The notes under the pieces: model-generated
Seen by the model: the letters and a program-made list of their open reading frames with translations, nothing else
Databases searched by the model: none
What the model was told of the DNA's origin: nothing
In this document: piece after piece, positions 1 to 14,700 of the stretch
How the letters are laid out: every line of letters begins with the position of its first letter
Numbering within the stretch: position 1 is the first letter of the stretch
Assembly: GCF_965638725.1 (NCBI RefSeq)
Contig: NC_134950.1
Coordinates: 14,446,101-14,510,100, forward strand
DNA length: 64,000 nucleotides
Origin: Aptenodytes patagonicus
Lineage: Eukaryota; Chordata; Aves; Sphenisciformes; Spheniscidae
Direction of reading: 5' to 3'
Made by a program: the position numbers and the translations under genes

Positions 1-2639
1 GGCACAAAATAAACATCATGTTGGTCTGCAGTTAAATATTAAAAAACCAGATAATTGCCTTGAAAAGGGAAGATCTTTTTTGTTTAGACACAAAATTAGC
101 ATTAAGAATGAAAATTAGAGAACTCTATAAAACAACTGGGTGGAAACACAGAAGAATAAGAATTTCTGAAAAGGCATGTTATTGACATACTTTTATGGAC
201 ATAAAGGCACACTTATTGACAATTTGTAGAGTTCAGATTATTGGCATATAGCTTGCTTTGTGCCGTGTACCTGTTGAGAATAATTCAGTACCTGTATAGA
301 AATAAATCCTTTGGCCATATTTTTAAAATCAAAATCCAAGAAATGTTTGTGACAAAGTATTTTAATATTATGAAACATTGATGTAATACTGCCAGTGTAT
401 GTGCTAGTATTGGTACTGCCAGTATCTGACTTAAAATATGCACATTTCATAATGAATTCACTTGGAATATTTAAAAGCGTATATTCCACAGGTAAATATT
501 AAAAAGGCAGTTGTTACAATGTTTAAATGCAATAGTTTTTTCTGTCTTTACTTTGAATTCTCAGTCAATTGGGCTACAGATAATCATAACCAGTTTTGCT
601 CAGTTGTAATCTTGAGTCTACAGATAAGGTGGTTGACTTACAGAAAAAAGATTAGAAAGCTAAACAAAAAGTATGTCTGTGACATTGAATGAAGGTGAAG
701 GAGCATGGCAGGACAGAGTTGTGAATATGTTTATGTAAGTTACCTAGGAGGAAAGTGTAATATATTCTATTACTAGTTCCAACATCAGGGTGTTAGTAAG
801 AATCACTTCCTGTTGTCATTAACTCATTTTAATTTTCACAGCTTGTAAATATTCAGGATTTGTATTCTTTATTGAAAAAAAGCCAAGTCCCTCATGTTTA
901 TTAGAGGGAGGATTCTTCTTTGTTGATTTGCAACTTCTAGCTGGAGTGCGGTTGCTATTGTAAAACAGTCTTGGTGTATTCGTGTTGATACAGAGAAATG
1001 ATAGGTCATAATGCAATTATAAACGTAAATTCAGTACACTTTCTAAATGTACAGTATATTTCATTGTAAAACAGCACTTCAATCTCTCAGGCATAAAGTA
1101 TCCAGGTAACGTTTTAAATCCTCATTGATAAAGTAGTTAATAGATGTGTGTGTGTGCGTGTGCACTTTGCTGAGTAGTTCATGACAAATAACCCTACAGA
1201 GAAAGGAGAAAACAATGTCACAGTATTCATTCCCAGGAATATGCAGGCTGATTTTTTTCCGTTCAGATCCATTGCAGCGTTGATGATGCGCTATAAGGTT
1301 TAAAAAAGCAACACCACCACCACCACAAACTGTGCCCCCGCCCCAAACATTGAGGAGTTTCATAGCTGTGCATGACAGTTACATCTTAGGCCGGTTTTTT
1401 ATGCTATACTGAATTGAAGGGTGCAGAAATAGAGTGTACCTGCTGTCTTTTTAAGTAGAAATAATGCAAGACAGGCTACTTGCATTACAGTGTGGGGAAT
1501 GTGCAAATGCATTTAATTCAGAGTGTATAGTGTATCAGTAGAATAAATAGAAAACTTGGATTCTGTCAGTATTTAAAGAGAAATTCAAATTACAGAATTG
1601 TATGTAACACAGAACACGTTATACTGAAAAGATGATGATTTAACTACTATTGATTTAATTTGAAAATACTGTTCATCTATAGATTTTGCAAAATGAAATG
1701 CTTAAAATAAGTAGAAGTTTAAAAATATTAAAAAATTTACACCCCAATATTAATGGAATAGTGAATATCTTGTAAATATAGTAACCTTTGATAATATTTT
1801 AGGGGTTGGGTTTTATTTTGCACTGCTACATAAATTTCACATTTGCTGTTTTAAGTTCATCATCATGTTTACTAAGCAGTCTTTGGGATTAAGCTTCCTC
1901 TGCAGGAAGAGTTGTTATGTAGCTTAAAGAAAAAGCTATACCTGCATCTTTTCTTCGAAGACTTCAGTTATTGCAAAGGGAACATCTAGTCTGACTGCAG
2001 TATTTTCTCTCTCTGACTTTCCTTTGAAGCCTGACTTAGTGGGAAGATCGTTTTGGGAAGATCGTTTTCCGTAACAAAGGACCCATCTTATGTAAGAGCA
2101 ATGGTGAAAAGGATTGCTACCCATCTTCAGATAGCCTCTTGCTTTTCTTTCTCTTATTGCATATGTAATACCCTTTGAAACAAGCTAAATAATTTAGAAG
2201 GAAATAATCAAATTCATTTTCTTCTGCGTGAAACCAGATTTTTCCTTAGTTTGTGGTGGGTCTCTAACAACGGAAACTCCTGCTACACTGTAGGGTGCGT
2301 TGGCCCCATTTGTTTGCGCGTGCACACACATACGCAGTCTGCTGTCAGGCTTAATCCATCATCAGGCATAGGCATAGGTGTTCTAGTCTGCAGGCTTTCA
2401 TTGCTCCATACAGAAAATGTATGAAACCCAGGATGCTGGGAAGGCACAAAAGCAGGTTTTTTGGCAGTGAAAACTTAGCTAATAAGATAATACATTGATG
2501 AAAATATGTACCTATTTGAAGGACAGTACGTTCTTGGCACTTACCCTTTTTGATTATGGGAAATGTGTATTTTTCTACAGCCAAACTAAACTTGCAGTGG
2601 TGATGTTAATACAATTTTCCTTCCTCCCTAATTATGCAG
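1..2639 (+). other. TAF2: TAF2 intron (partial, upstream of first exon in window)
   Basis: AT-rich sequence ending in a normal acceptor (attatgcag) at 2639. I found no coding exon here: the TAF2 segment that should come just before residue 1 of the visible part (a Cys-rich CFYRVRMSACFCLAK-like peptide in human, from memory) is absent, so the preceding exon lies left of the window. It holds a short TG-rich stretch near 1145-1160 and a 14-bp perfect tandem duplication at 2041-2068. No recognisable transposable element. Confidence 0.75.
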
Positions 2640-2780
2640 ATTGCAAATTCCATGGTAAGTACATGGACAGGACCACCGGCCATGAAGTCACTCTTTACCC
2701 GAATGTTTTGTTGTAAGACTTGTCCAAACATTGTGAAGACCAACAACTTCATGAACTTTCAAAGCTACTTTCTGCAAAAG
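2640..2780 (+). CDS. TAF2: TAF2 exon, window exon 1 (phase 0-0)
   Basis: 47 codons starting [16 protein letters not shown] and ending FQSYFLQK, after acceptor attatgcag and before donor AAG|gtaaaa. It begins and ends on codon boundaries. It belongs to the helical-repeat region that follows the aminopeptidase-like domain. Open reading extends upstream only through intron and has no start of its own. One residue differs from the human protein I remember (CKT for CKS). Confidence 0.95.
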
Positions 2781-5700
2781 GTAAAAATTTTTTTTTTCAC
2801 TGAATGTTTTAAAAGAAATGTCAAAATACAAAAATGTTCCTGTGGTTGACAATTACAGAAACATGGATAGCACAGTCCTGCTTTACCCCTTCATAAAAAT
2901 CCAAAATAACTAGTTCTTTCTTATATGGCATCTGTTTGTTCCATCTTAGTCAAAAATCAGTTAACAAAATTTTAGCAATTTTTTTCTGAGTGGCTGAAGT
3001 TAAATTAGCAGTTTCTTCAGAAGAATGGAGTACATGTAATAATTATTTGTAAATATTCTCAAATAGAATTTATTGCACAGTAACAAAGCTACTCATTTTA
3101 TCTTTTAGGTGAATTAAGCAGCTGTCTTTATTCATTCATGGCAATGATATACTGCAAATAAAATCTCATAAATATTATCTTTAATTGGTGGGCTTTTTAG
3201 TTCAAGGCACTGCATAATCCTTCTTGCCCTCTCCTTTCTATTAGTTATCAACATCATGTATTGCTGCAGCTTATTTTGATGTTAAAGCAGGTTTTTTTAC
3301 TGGGATCTATAGTTGTTAGTTGTACAGTGGATAACAAAATGGATGACAATTGTTTTCTCTCAAGGTTCACTTTATAATTGTTGAATGACTGAGTTTTTAT
3401 TTCACAGGTTTCATATTCCTGATTATGGAGAAAACTCAAATTTTGTTTTTTTTACTCTGTCCAAAACTGCTTCATCCTTGTCCCCACCAGTCTCTTTCTT
3501 GGACCTTCTTTTGTATTTTTTTGCTCTTTTTGTCATGTTCATTCTTTCCCACTAAATCTTACGCTTTTGTCCCTTTTAGTCCCATATCCCAAGTTTATAG
3601 ATCTAGAGTGAGATTCCTAAATCTATGTGAGTGGAGCCTAAGAGAACTGCTCATTCTAAAATAAATACCTAATCAGGCTAATACCTGTCTGGCTAATAAT
3701 TCTTTAGGCTTCACTGACTGTATTGGATCTATAGCTCTCAATGGTAGTGGAAGCATAGACATCATGTTCATATGAAAACACCCAAATTCAGTGTCTGTCT
3801 CAGAATTAGTTCAATCATCATTGTCCTGTTTTCTGTGTTCCATTATTTTTCATTTGTTATCTTTTTGATAATGCCTTGTCTTTAGAGCCTTTTCTTGGAT
3901 ATACAGTTTTTTCAAATGTCTGCACTATGACTAATTGTTGAGCAATAATTACATAGTTTATTTGATCTGAAAATTATATAGCATATGGTATGACTTTCAA
4001 AAAGCATTTAAATACAACTTTTCAGAGATTTGCTATTGTAAAATTGTTAATTGCTCATTTTCAGGATGTAGCTCTTTTCAGGGTGTAACTATGATTTCAG
4101 TAATGTAAGAATGATGTTAGTATTAATTTTATTACACAGACTATGCCTGTTGCCATGGCCCTTCTGAGAGATGTTCACAACCTCTGTCCTAAGGAGGTTT
4201 TAATGTTTATTTTGGACTTGATCAAGTATAACGATAACAGGAAGAATAAGGTAAAGAATGTGTTTATTTTAATCTCTCGCTTTTTTGTTGAAAAAAGTCT
4301 TAGTTAATATACTGCATGATGTTTTATGCCACTAATGTAAATATCTGGCTAGGAGAGTTGATGAAAAGGTGATATACTAAACTAAACAGTAAATGTTACA
4401 GAGTGTTCTGTAGCTGACATTTCTATGGCAGCATTTCTTGGATGTTTCAAAGCTCTCTGTGCTTGATGACTTACTAAGTACCTGCCTGTCTTCATTTGCA
4501 TGCATACTTTTCTTGCTTTACTCGTTTTCATTCAAAAGATCCATGTGTTTTGAGAAAATGTGTATGAGGCTAACATGTAACATGCAAAGTTAAACTGGTT
4601 TGTTGGGGTTTTTTTCACCTTGAGAAGAGTATTTGAAAGAGCAAGGAAAGGAAATAATCTTTTTTTTAACGACATACAGGACTCTGGGATTCTGGGTTCT
4701 GAATGTCAGCTCTAGCTCACAGAACTGGATTCATCTAGTTAAATAACAGCTGAAACCCAGGTTAATATTGTTCTGTCACTAAATTGAAGCATCTGAGTTG
4801 GAAGTGTTGTCATATAAAGTTCCTTCCCACACAGACCACCTCTGAAGGATGATTAGAGGACCTTTAAGATCCTGAGATCATACAAAATTCCATCTCCCTA
4901 GCTACAGAGGAAGTTTACAACTGCTAGGAGCCTAGCATAATCTTCCCAATTAAGTATCCCAAGTTAAGTGGAACAAATCTGAAGCCTCACTTTCTTGTGT
5001 ATAGAAACACATACTGTAACAAGACACTTGTTGCAAGATTACTGAAATAAGAGGATGATAGAGGGCGGAGAGGTAGAGAATTAGAGACATGAATGCAAGC
5101 ACCAGTAGTCACAGAATGTGGTGAGTTGTGCTAACATCTCCCCACCACCAAAGGAGAGATCTCGCCTCACTTTTCCACATGTCCCTTCTACGCATGTATT
5201 TGGCATCTTCTGCTGGGTCTGACACATACTGGGTTTGTTTAGATTAAATTAACTAATATGCAAATCTGGTACTTTTTTCCGCTTTTTAAATTTTATCTTC
5301 ATACTTTTTGCTGCTCACTAAATTAACACAACCAACAAATGCAACAGCCAGCACACTGGAAAGGGTGAAACTGTGAGCACAGGTAAAAGGAGCAAATGAA
5401 GAAGCAAGATTTTCCTCACTAAGCAGCAGTGAGCCCATTAGTTCACCTCAGAAGCTTGTGAAGTTGCTATCTCGATAAACTGTCTGATTTGGCTAAGCAC
5501 CCATTAACCTTGGTAACGTTGGTACTGAATATAGAAACAGGTAGTTTTAGATGCTCATATTTAGAAATAATGGCTTTTATTTTCCATGTCTGGAAAATTT
5601 TCGATGCCTGATTTTTCCATCAATGTATTACTATTAATGTGCTTGTATTACTATTAATATGCTCTTATTACAGAGTGAAGATTAATGATTGATAGTATGT

Positions 5701-8700
5701 CTGCTTGCTCAATCACTCTCAAATCCATTTTCAGAACAAATTTACTCCTGTTTTCCTTTCTCATGCAGTTTCTCACATTTTTTTTTTTAAGATCTTGTTC
5801 TGTAACAGTACTTCAACATTTCTTAGCTTTTAAAGTATATATATTGTTATATTTGCTTGTGTTTAAATGCTGTTTTTATCTAGTTTTCAGACAACTACTA
5901 TCGTGCTGAGCTGATTGATGCCCTAGCCAACTCTGTAACTCCTGCAGTCAGTGTGAACAATGAAGTTCGAACATTGGATAACTTAAATCCTGATGTTCGA
6001 CTTATTCTTGAGGAGATTACCCGTTTCCTAAATATGGAGAAGCTTCTTCCCAGTTACAGGCATACCATTACAGTCAGGTGTGGTTTAATAATTGTTGTAC
6101 ACATGAAGAGAGCAGACACATTAATGATACTTTTTTGGGTTTTGTGTACCCTTCTGTAGTTAGTATTTGAGATTTTAGCTTGCGTGTCTTAAATGTCAAA
6201 TTCCTTCCAATTTCCTAAAGCTGATGGTGTAAGTTTTCTTGATTGCTTTATTTTTCAACATTAATTTCTATCAGTGTAGACTTTTAATAGCAGGTGTAAG
6301 CTGACATGCTTGTGCCTCTTTAAGAAGAGCATTTATCAAAGTTTTGCAAAAGGTAGCCTTGTAACAATATCTGTAGAGTACACAACATAATCTGAGCTGT
6401 GTTTCCTCTGTAAGTTAGTACAGTTCTACTGAAACCAAACAATGGATTTGACACGGTGGGAAATTTTCTTTGTGTTTCTGCCTAATTCAGAGTTAATGAG
6501 AGCTATGTGTTAATGCTATGAAATTAATTGTAACATGTTAATTTGGATAATATAATTCTAAAAAAATCGCAGTACTTGATTTTGAAGAAAGTAATTTTAT
6601 TCTTCTTGGCTGGCACTCCAGAAACCTAACGTAAATTTTCTCTTTCGACCACATCTAGCTGTTTAAAAGCTATTCGAGTCCTTCAGAAGAATGGTCATGT
6701 CCCAAGTGATCCTGCTCTCTTCAAGTCATATGCAGAATATGGGCACTTCGTAGATGTCCGAATAGCAGCATTGGAGGCTGTTGTTGACTACACAAAAGGT
6801 AGTTTTTTAAAGTATTTTGACACTTTGTAATACTTTTGATATAGTAGAAAAGTGTAATACTTACCTCATTAATATTAGGTTGAAATACTGTCCACCAGAA
6901 GAGCTTGCTTGATGATAGATTGATAAGAAGCTGAGATTGCTATTAATGCTTTGTCCTAGAGAATGCAGGTTTTATGAAGATGTGGTGAGCATTGTTTCTC
7001 AGTGTCTTGCAAATTGAATCAGATACCTAGGTTTTGGAATAATGAGTAGACAGCACAATGAGTAGTGGTAAGGGATTTTGGTAACTTCTTTTAACACTTC
7101 ATTTTCAGTGATTTTGATTCAGTTGAGTTCAGCCATAATTGCTAGTCAAAGTTCTTGGTTTTGCTTTACCTTCTTGCTAATCTCTTTATTTTTCTTTTTG
7201 CATGCATCTTGTGGTTATAAATTTTGGAAACTTAGATTATTTTAATGGTTATTGGTTGATTCTGCTTTAAAATTCCTTATAGACAGCCTATGTTTGTGAG
7301 ATGTTTCCATTCTTTTAATACTGGCTTTATTTTAGTTGACTGTTGCAGGTCCTTTCTTAAATGCCATTTGGAGTTGAAATTCAATCCTGACAGATTTTCT
7401 AGAGGCAGTTAGAAATTACCGCTTTAATGATTTGAATTTTATAAAATGAATTTAGTACTACATAGGCCTGTTCATTTATTTGGGTTAGTCTTTCTCTGTT
7501 CAGCAGATCTGTGACAGTTCTTGTGTTTGAAGGGTTATCCCTATCAAAGTGGCCAAATCCTTCAGTTCTTCCTCTGGTGAGCTGAAGAGCAGACTGGTGA
7601 TTCTAGCCTTCTAATTATTTTGCCTCAAATTTCATGTTTTCATTTTCAGGGTAATGGAGTTTCCTTTATTTTTTGCATGAATAATTGTTTTCTCTTTTTT
7701 GTAAGGATTTTATTACTTTTATCTTACTGCTCTCATTCTGTCCAAAGACTTCTCAAACTAGATAGGCAATGGGAAGTTTTAAGGCAATTGGAGTCTTTGA
7801 GTGGATGCATCTGGCAGAATTTGGATGTACGCTTACAGACTGAAACCAGACTGTCATACAGAAAAACTAGTAACTTCAAGGGAGGCTGTGCACTGAGCGT
7901 TACTCTCAGGCTCAGTCCTCAGTCTTGTCATTCACCAGGCATTCTGGATCCATAACCCACTGCACATGTACCATTTGGTGACCCTGTGAGTGATATCCAG
8001 CTAGAATTCAGGACTCTGCTGGTGCTCTGCATCTCTCTCTCTGTTAGGCTGCTCGCTTTGTTCCTCCTTTCATAGAGTGTTAGTGGAAAGATTTGTTGGA
8101 GAATGGAAAGCTTACTCATCAGCCTGCTTCCTTTAGAATAATCTCCTCACTAATTCATCCCACCCTTTGGAAAGACAAACTGATAGAAATAATGTTTTCT
8201 CATTAAATTCTTGACCTTTTATGGATGGTGTTTGTAGTCAATAACTGACTTGGATAAGAAAGTGTTTGTATTGCAAAGTAATATAGTACATCTTTAAAAC
8301 AGGTGATCAAATGGGTTGCTGTATAAGCAAGATAGGGTAAGTTGCTCGAAATACTCTACAGGAAGGTAAAACTTGAATGTAAAAAGTAGAAAGATTGCTT
8401 GAAGAAATCAGTGATTGAGCTGAACGTAATTTTTGACTGAGCTCACTGCGAGATCTGGAAATGAGGGATTAGAGTATTACTGTACCTAACTGCCTTGCCC
8501 CTTGCCAACGACTTTTTCTCTGGTGCAGAGGTAGCAGATGCAAATATCTATCTGCTATAAAGTCACTACAGTTCACAACATAGCCTACTGTCTAACTGGT
8601 CATCAGTATCATTTCTCAAATACAACCTTCCAGCACTGAACACATTAGCTTCTGCTCATGCCGTAAAACTGCTAAGTTTTTGGTGGAGGGGTAAAGCCAG

Positions 8701-11700
8701 AAGCTCAGTGTGCTAACTGACTTCTTCAGCTACCCATATAGAAGTTAGCAGTGCTTGTCTCCCAGAGCCCTAAACCTGGCTTTGGAAGGAGAAATGATTG
8801 GCCTTCTATTGCCAAGAGGTCTGATTCTCGTTGTTCCTGGTTACCTGGTTTCCAGTTCATACTGGATGTAAACCAGCAGCTATCAAATGCCTGTTGCTTG
8901 TGCCAAAACTGGCTTTTTAACAGTTCTTGTAAAGGAAGCTGACAGATCTTGTAATTTCCATAAAAAGGAAAGTCTGTATTTTCTGGGGCAGTGTGGAACT
9001 CCCATGTTTTTCTATCAACTCTCAGGGTAGGAATAGCACTGCCTTTTTTTAAAAGAAACCATTTCTCCATGGAACTGAATAAGTTGTTTTCTTTGCTGTT
9101 AATAGTAAGGATTTTTTTGAGACACAGTAGCTCTGTAAAGTGCTTGAGACAGCATATAAGGACTTGAACAGTTGATCTAAACTGGCTTGAAGTGAACAGA
9201 GTTTATTAACTTTTTAAAGTTAGCTTCTGATAGTTATATGACTATTCGTAGTTATATGTATACAACAAAGCAGTTGCATATTTGTAAGAGGTAACAACAA
9301 ACCATTCTAAATAAATATCCATGATTATCTAATCTCAAGAATGTTAAAGTTTAGGGTCTCGGAGATGCTCTGCTGTAATTGAGAACTGATACACCATCTC
9401 TTGTAATTTGAAAAAATCTCAAGAGGATTTTTACTTCAGAAAGCAATCACTTGTTTTTATGTCTACCAGAAGTATGAAAAACTACACGTCTTTCTTTTCC
9501 CACAGCCGCCTTCTAGACAAACTGACAAGATACAGACAGGATGGGTGGTCTGTGAGATGGGTAGGAAGTTAGGTCATGGGCCGCACTCAGAGGATGGCGA
9601 TCAATGGTTTTTACTCAGCCTGGCAGCCTATCACAAGTGGGGTCCCCCAGGGAACATCTTCATAAATTAGCTGGACAACAGCATTGAAAGCAGCCTCACC
9701 AAGTTTGCTAGTGACACTAAACTGGGTGGTGAGGTGGGACACGTCAGAAGAGAGAGCCATCTTACAGAGAGACCCAGACAGGCTGGAAGAGTGGGCTGGC
9801 AAGAACTGTATGAAGTTCAACAAAGACAAGTGCAAGGTCCTGCACCTGGGACAACGTAACCAAAGAGTCCAGTACTAGGATCTGTGTGGATGGGGAGCAG
9901 CATCGCTGAAAGGGACCTGGGGGTCCTGGTGGACAACAAGCTGACCATGAGTCAGCAGTGCGCTGCTGAAGCAACGAAGGCAAATTGGATCCTGGGCTGC
10001 ATCTGCAGGGGCATTACTAGCAGAGATAGAGATGTGATCATCCCACTCTACTCAGCGCCTGTCAGGTCACACCTGGAGCACTGTGTCCAGTTCTGGCCCC
10101 CACAATTCAAGAAAGATGCGGGCAGACTGGAGAGGGTCCAAAGGAGGGCCACGAAGATGATCAGAGGGCTGGAGAATCTGTCCTGTGAGGGAAGACTGAA
10201 GGAGTTAGGACTTTTCACCCTGGAGAAGAGAAGGCTCAAGAGGACCTCATCACAGTACTCCAGTACTTAAAGGGAAGCTACAAAGAGGACGGAGGCTCTC
10301 TCTTCACAAGTAGCCACATGAAGAAGATAAGGGGCAATAGGTACAAGTTGCACCAGGAGAGGTTTCATCTTGATATAAGAAAGAAATTTTTTACAGTGAG
10401 AACAATCATTCAGTGGAACAACCTCCCCAGGGACGTGGTGGAGTCCCCATCACTGGAGGTTTTCAAGATGTGATTGAACAGGGTGCTAGATAATCTCATC
10501 TAGGCTCCCTTTCCCATGAAAGGTTGGACCAGATGATCTTTTGAGGTTCCTTCCAAACTGGGCTGTTGTATGATTCTGTGATTCTTCTGGCTGATAAGAT
10601 TTGTTCTGCCCAAGGTCAGGTTTAATTTGTCATTGCTCCCCAGAATGTTTCATAGTTGCTACATAAATTTGAAGAGCAGGTTAAATGCATTAGTAGCAAA
10701 GCTTTGGAAGTCTAGCAGGCCTAGTTTACACTATAAAGCAAATAGCAGGGAAGACTTACTTTATTTCAAGCACAAATAAGTTTAAGAACCAAAAAAGACT
10801 TCTTTTTTTTAAACCACAAAAGTATGGCATTTCTTGGTTCTGTTATCCAGTACCGTCAGCCTAAGGGATTCATCTCCTAGACTTCTCATTTTCTAATCAA
10901 AAACCATTTTAAAATCCCTTTTGTTAGTAGTCGAAATAATTGCAGCTTGCTTATGATTGTGACTTAATGTGTTCGCCATTTTGTGAGTCTTTGCCACACG
11001 GTTATACGATATTATTTTTCTTCCATGCAAAACAACTTTTGTATGCAGTGTTCTTGCTGCCTTCTGTCCCAAGCAAGGTAGCTGCCAGGAAAAGCAGCTG
11101 TGCATGGAGTTGAGCACAGGCAGTCACTAATCCCTTAAAAGTATATCTTAGGCATAGCTTTTCAAAGTTTTCTCTGATTTTTAAAGTAAATCTGAGATTT
11201 CAATTCTGGTCTGTATGGATACAAATTTGCTCTGGCATCATCCAGAACTGCGTAGCTCTGGTCTAAATAGCGCAGAACATGAGCTAATACATTCTGCCTC
11301 TAAACAGGGCTTATCAGCCCAGTTCAGTGCCTCACCAGTATAATCAGTTCTGTTGTGGTTGGATTGTAGGAAGAGCAAAGCTGACTTGCAAGTGGCCTGC
11401 AAAAGACTATTCAGCCATCTTGTAAGCAATATTATAATGTAGTTTTTAATTGCTTGGCTGCCTCCTCCCAACCCAAGAAGAGATCTTACGTTCTAGTTGT
11501 CCAAAGTACTTAAAGAATTTCTAATAGAACTGAAGTGCTGATTCTCATAATATAATTTAAATAATTGCCTCTTCCTTTAAAAGCAACTCAGTCTAGTGAA
11601 ATAACAGGGGAATAATAGGTATTAGAATTGGTTGGACTAGAAAAATTTTATTTAAAAATTGTTGACTAAAAACTGACTGAGATCAGGAAGGAAACTTCAG

Positions 11701-14700
11701 CTGAGGTATTTAGAACTGAAAATACAGTAGGCTTGAGGAAGAAAGACCACAAAATGGAAAGCAATAGAAATGTTTTTGGAGCTGTCTGTACAGGAATGAT
11801 TAATACACCCCAAATTCTGAAGTAAAGCAAAGCCTAAGCAAGCTCTTCATTGTTTTGAGGAAATGAGAAGAGAATACTGCTGTAAAATCTCACAATTATG
11901 CACCTGAGAAAAAGATTACATAAAAATTCTTTCATTTTTTGTGTAATCGGTGATGATGATATCCTGTGTTGTTTCCTATTTTGCAATGTTACTCTGACAA
12001 TCAAAGAAATTTTCTAATGTAATTTAAATTTTAAACTAACAAGCTGATTTTGTTTCCAACAATGTCAGGCAGCAACTTTCTAGAAGCATGTGCTGATGAG
12101 TTTCAAAATACATTCTAATTGCAAAGTATACTGGTTTAAAAAACTAAGGAAGGCTACTGAGAGGAGTATGCTCGCAGTTTTGTATAAGCCCTTTCTATCC
12201 TATTTATAGATAATAATCTTTCACAGATTTCTGTGTATGAGAATTCTATATTCTCTGTTCCCTATAGAAAATATTATGCTTCTGATTGTTGAAAGGATAT
12301 TTGAATGTGTTCGTTTTAGGAACCACACAATATTAAGATGATGATTTACTCTGTGATCTTCCCAATCAATGCTCATGAGTGACAGTTATCTGCTATTAGT
12401 CAATTGGCAGTTATTGAACAATTGAGGCATGAAGGAGTTTCGTGCACATTTCTATTTCAGTGTAAAATAAACCACCTTTTACTTTGAATTTGCGCTATAA
12501 TTAATGAAATTCCTCTTTAGTTGCAGTGATTCAAGCTCTTTGTGTGCTAATTCAGGAACTTGTGATTGTCTTGATCAAAATCCTCCCACTTCATGTATAT
12601 TCACAGGCATTTTATTTTATTTTATTTTTCTTTGCAGTTGATAGGAGCTATGAAGAACTACAGTGGCTGCTTACTATGGTTCAGAATGATCCTGTACCCT
12701 ACATAAGGTTAGTAAATTAATAAAGAGCCAGTATTTTTACTAATGCTGGAACTACTGAGTAAATTCTTGGCCTGGAATCACTAGAATAGATCAAATGCTT
12801 AACTGCTTAATACTTCTTCACAAAATTGTTTTTTCTTCTTGTTATTTTATATAAATTGAAACGTGTTTTGATGTTTCAACAGTGTACATCTCAAAAATTA
12901 ATATACTCTGTTTGTATTCTCCATTATATTATGTTTGTCTTTTATGTTCTGCCCCTGTGGTGGAAGTCTGAAGTTAGAGGTTGTTTCCTGATCATAAATA
13001 AAGTATATAAATCTGATGTTGCATATGGCAAAAAGACTTTGTGATATGTAGTAAAGACAAAGCTTGAGACAGTGCACACAATGTTTTGCCAGCAAGGAGT
13101 GTAAAGCAATTGTTAGACTGTAGATGGGGTGAAAGGATAACATGTGAAAATATGGTGTAATTTCTAGTATGGCCTGTTTCAACTTTGTTTTCACCAATGA
13201 ATGATTGGATATTTTAGCACATTCATTATAAACCCTTGAACACCGAGGTTCATAATCATTATTTTTCCCCAACGTGTTGTTCTTATGGCCACCATTAAAA
13301 TACTGAGCTTCAAAGATTAATAATATCACTTTTACTCTTTCTATAGGTGATTTCTTACAAAAATAATAGCTGCAGGATTGTTCTCTCTTATTTCTATCAT
13401 TCTTGTTAATGAAGGTAGATACAGTTAGACTCACTAGAGGAGGTTTAGCTTCAGTCTAGGAAGGAGATTTCATTTGATTTGTATTTTTTTAAAGAGGAGT
13501 TTAAATTTTTAATTAAGTGCTATATGTAAGCCTCTTCTTAAAGAAAAGGAAAAAAAAAAAATCTGTAAGAGTTTTCTTGTCCCAAATGTGTAAGACAGCA
13601 AGGAGAAAGCTGGCTATACAGGGAAAATAGTTAAAATAGTAAGTAATGGAACAAATATTCTCATTCATAAAATGTTTTCAAGGCCAAGTTTAAAGAAAGT
13701 GGGGACAAATGTATCTACTTTCAGCTCAGTGTGTAAATTGTAAGCAAACATGGTAAGTGCAGAATTTTTATACACCAGTGTAACTTAAGAGGTGACAGTG
13801 TTCCTTTCCAGAAGGATGTGCAAGTCCTGTCATTTTGTATCAGTCATAAACATTTAAAGTTATTTAAAAACTCTTTGGTGTCAGTATGTAAGGAGTTTAT
13901 CAGCCAATGTTGCTCCTTCTTTGTAATTATCAAGTCAGTGTGCAATAAAGATTGGTACTAAACAGAAGAGCATAATGTAGCCTACAATTTTGTACCTAAC
14001 TGTTAAAAATTATGTCTAATAACATCCTGCTGCTTTGCACCTTACTTTTTAACTTTAAATTATATTGCTGATGGTAAATCCATGTCTATGCATATTGTGG
14101 ACAGACGGAAGAGCTAAAAGCATAAAACATTGGAAGAAATCCTGTATTTGAATAAGTTTGTAAGAATATCGCAAACTGAACAGACTTTGTATTCTTAGTG
14201 TATTCATTTGGACTTAATAAAGGTGGTTTTTTTCTGTTTCTTTTTCAGGCATAAGATTCTGGATATGCTGACTAAGAATCCACCTTTTACCAAGAACATG
14301 GAGTCCCCTTTGTGTAACGAAGCTTTGGTAGATCAACTTTGGAAACTGATGAATTCAGGTTGGTTTTTGGTTTGGTTGGTTGGTTGTTTTGGGTTTTTTT
14401 AAATAAGTGTTAAAGACTTGCTTCAGAATATCCAAGCGGTCTCTTAGTTTTGATAATTAGAAATTGAAAATTCAGTCTCAGAAATTCAATGTCACATACG
14501 TACCTCCAGAACTCTCTCAGTGACACAGGGTACCAAGCCTCCTTGGTTTTCATTATTTTGTCTACTACTGTAGTGTGCTTTGATGTACTTTGGCACAGAA
14601 TGATTCTTTGACCCAGACGTTCAAAGCAAATGTTTCCTCAAATGATGGTGTCTGTGTTACCTTTTTCTTTATAGTTTGCTTTAGATTAGGTAGTCTCTCT

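Noticed and set aside
1079..1363. 94-codon minus-strand frame with His-Thr repeats
   Set aside because: The repeat is a translated TG-rich microsatellite; not a gene.
12898..13434. 178-codon minus-strand open frame
   Set aside because: It lies in an AT-rich TAF2 intron, has low-complexity composition and no recognisable domain. Consistent with chance.
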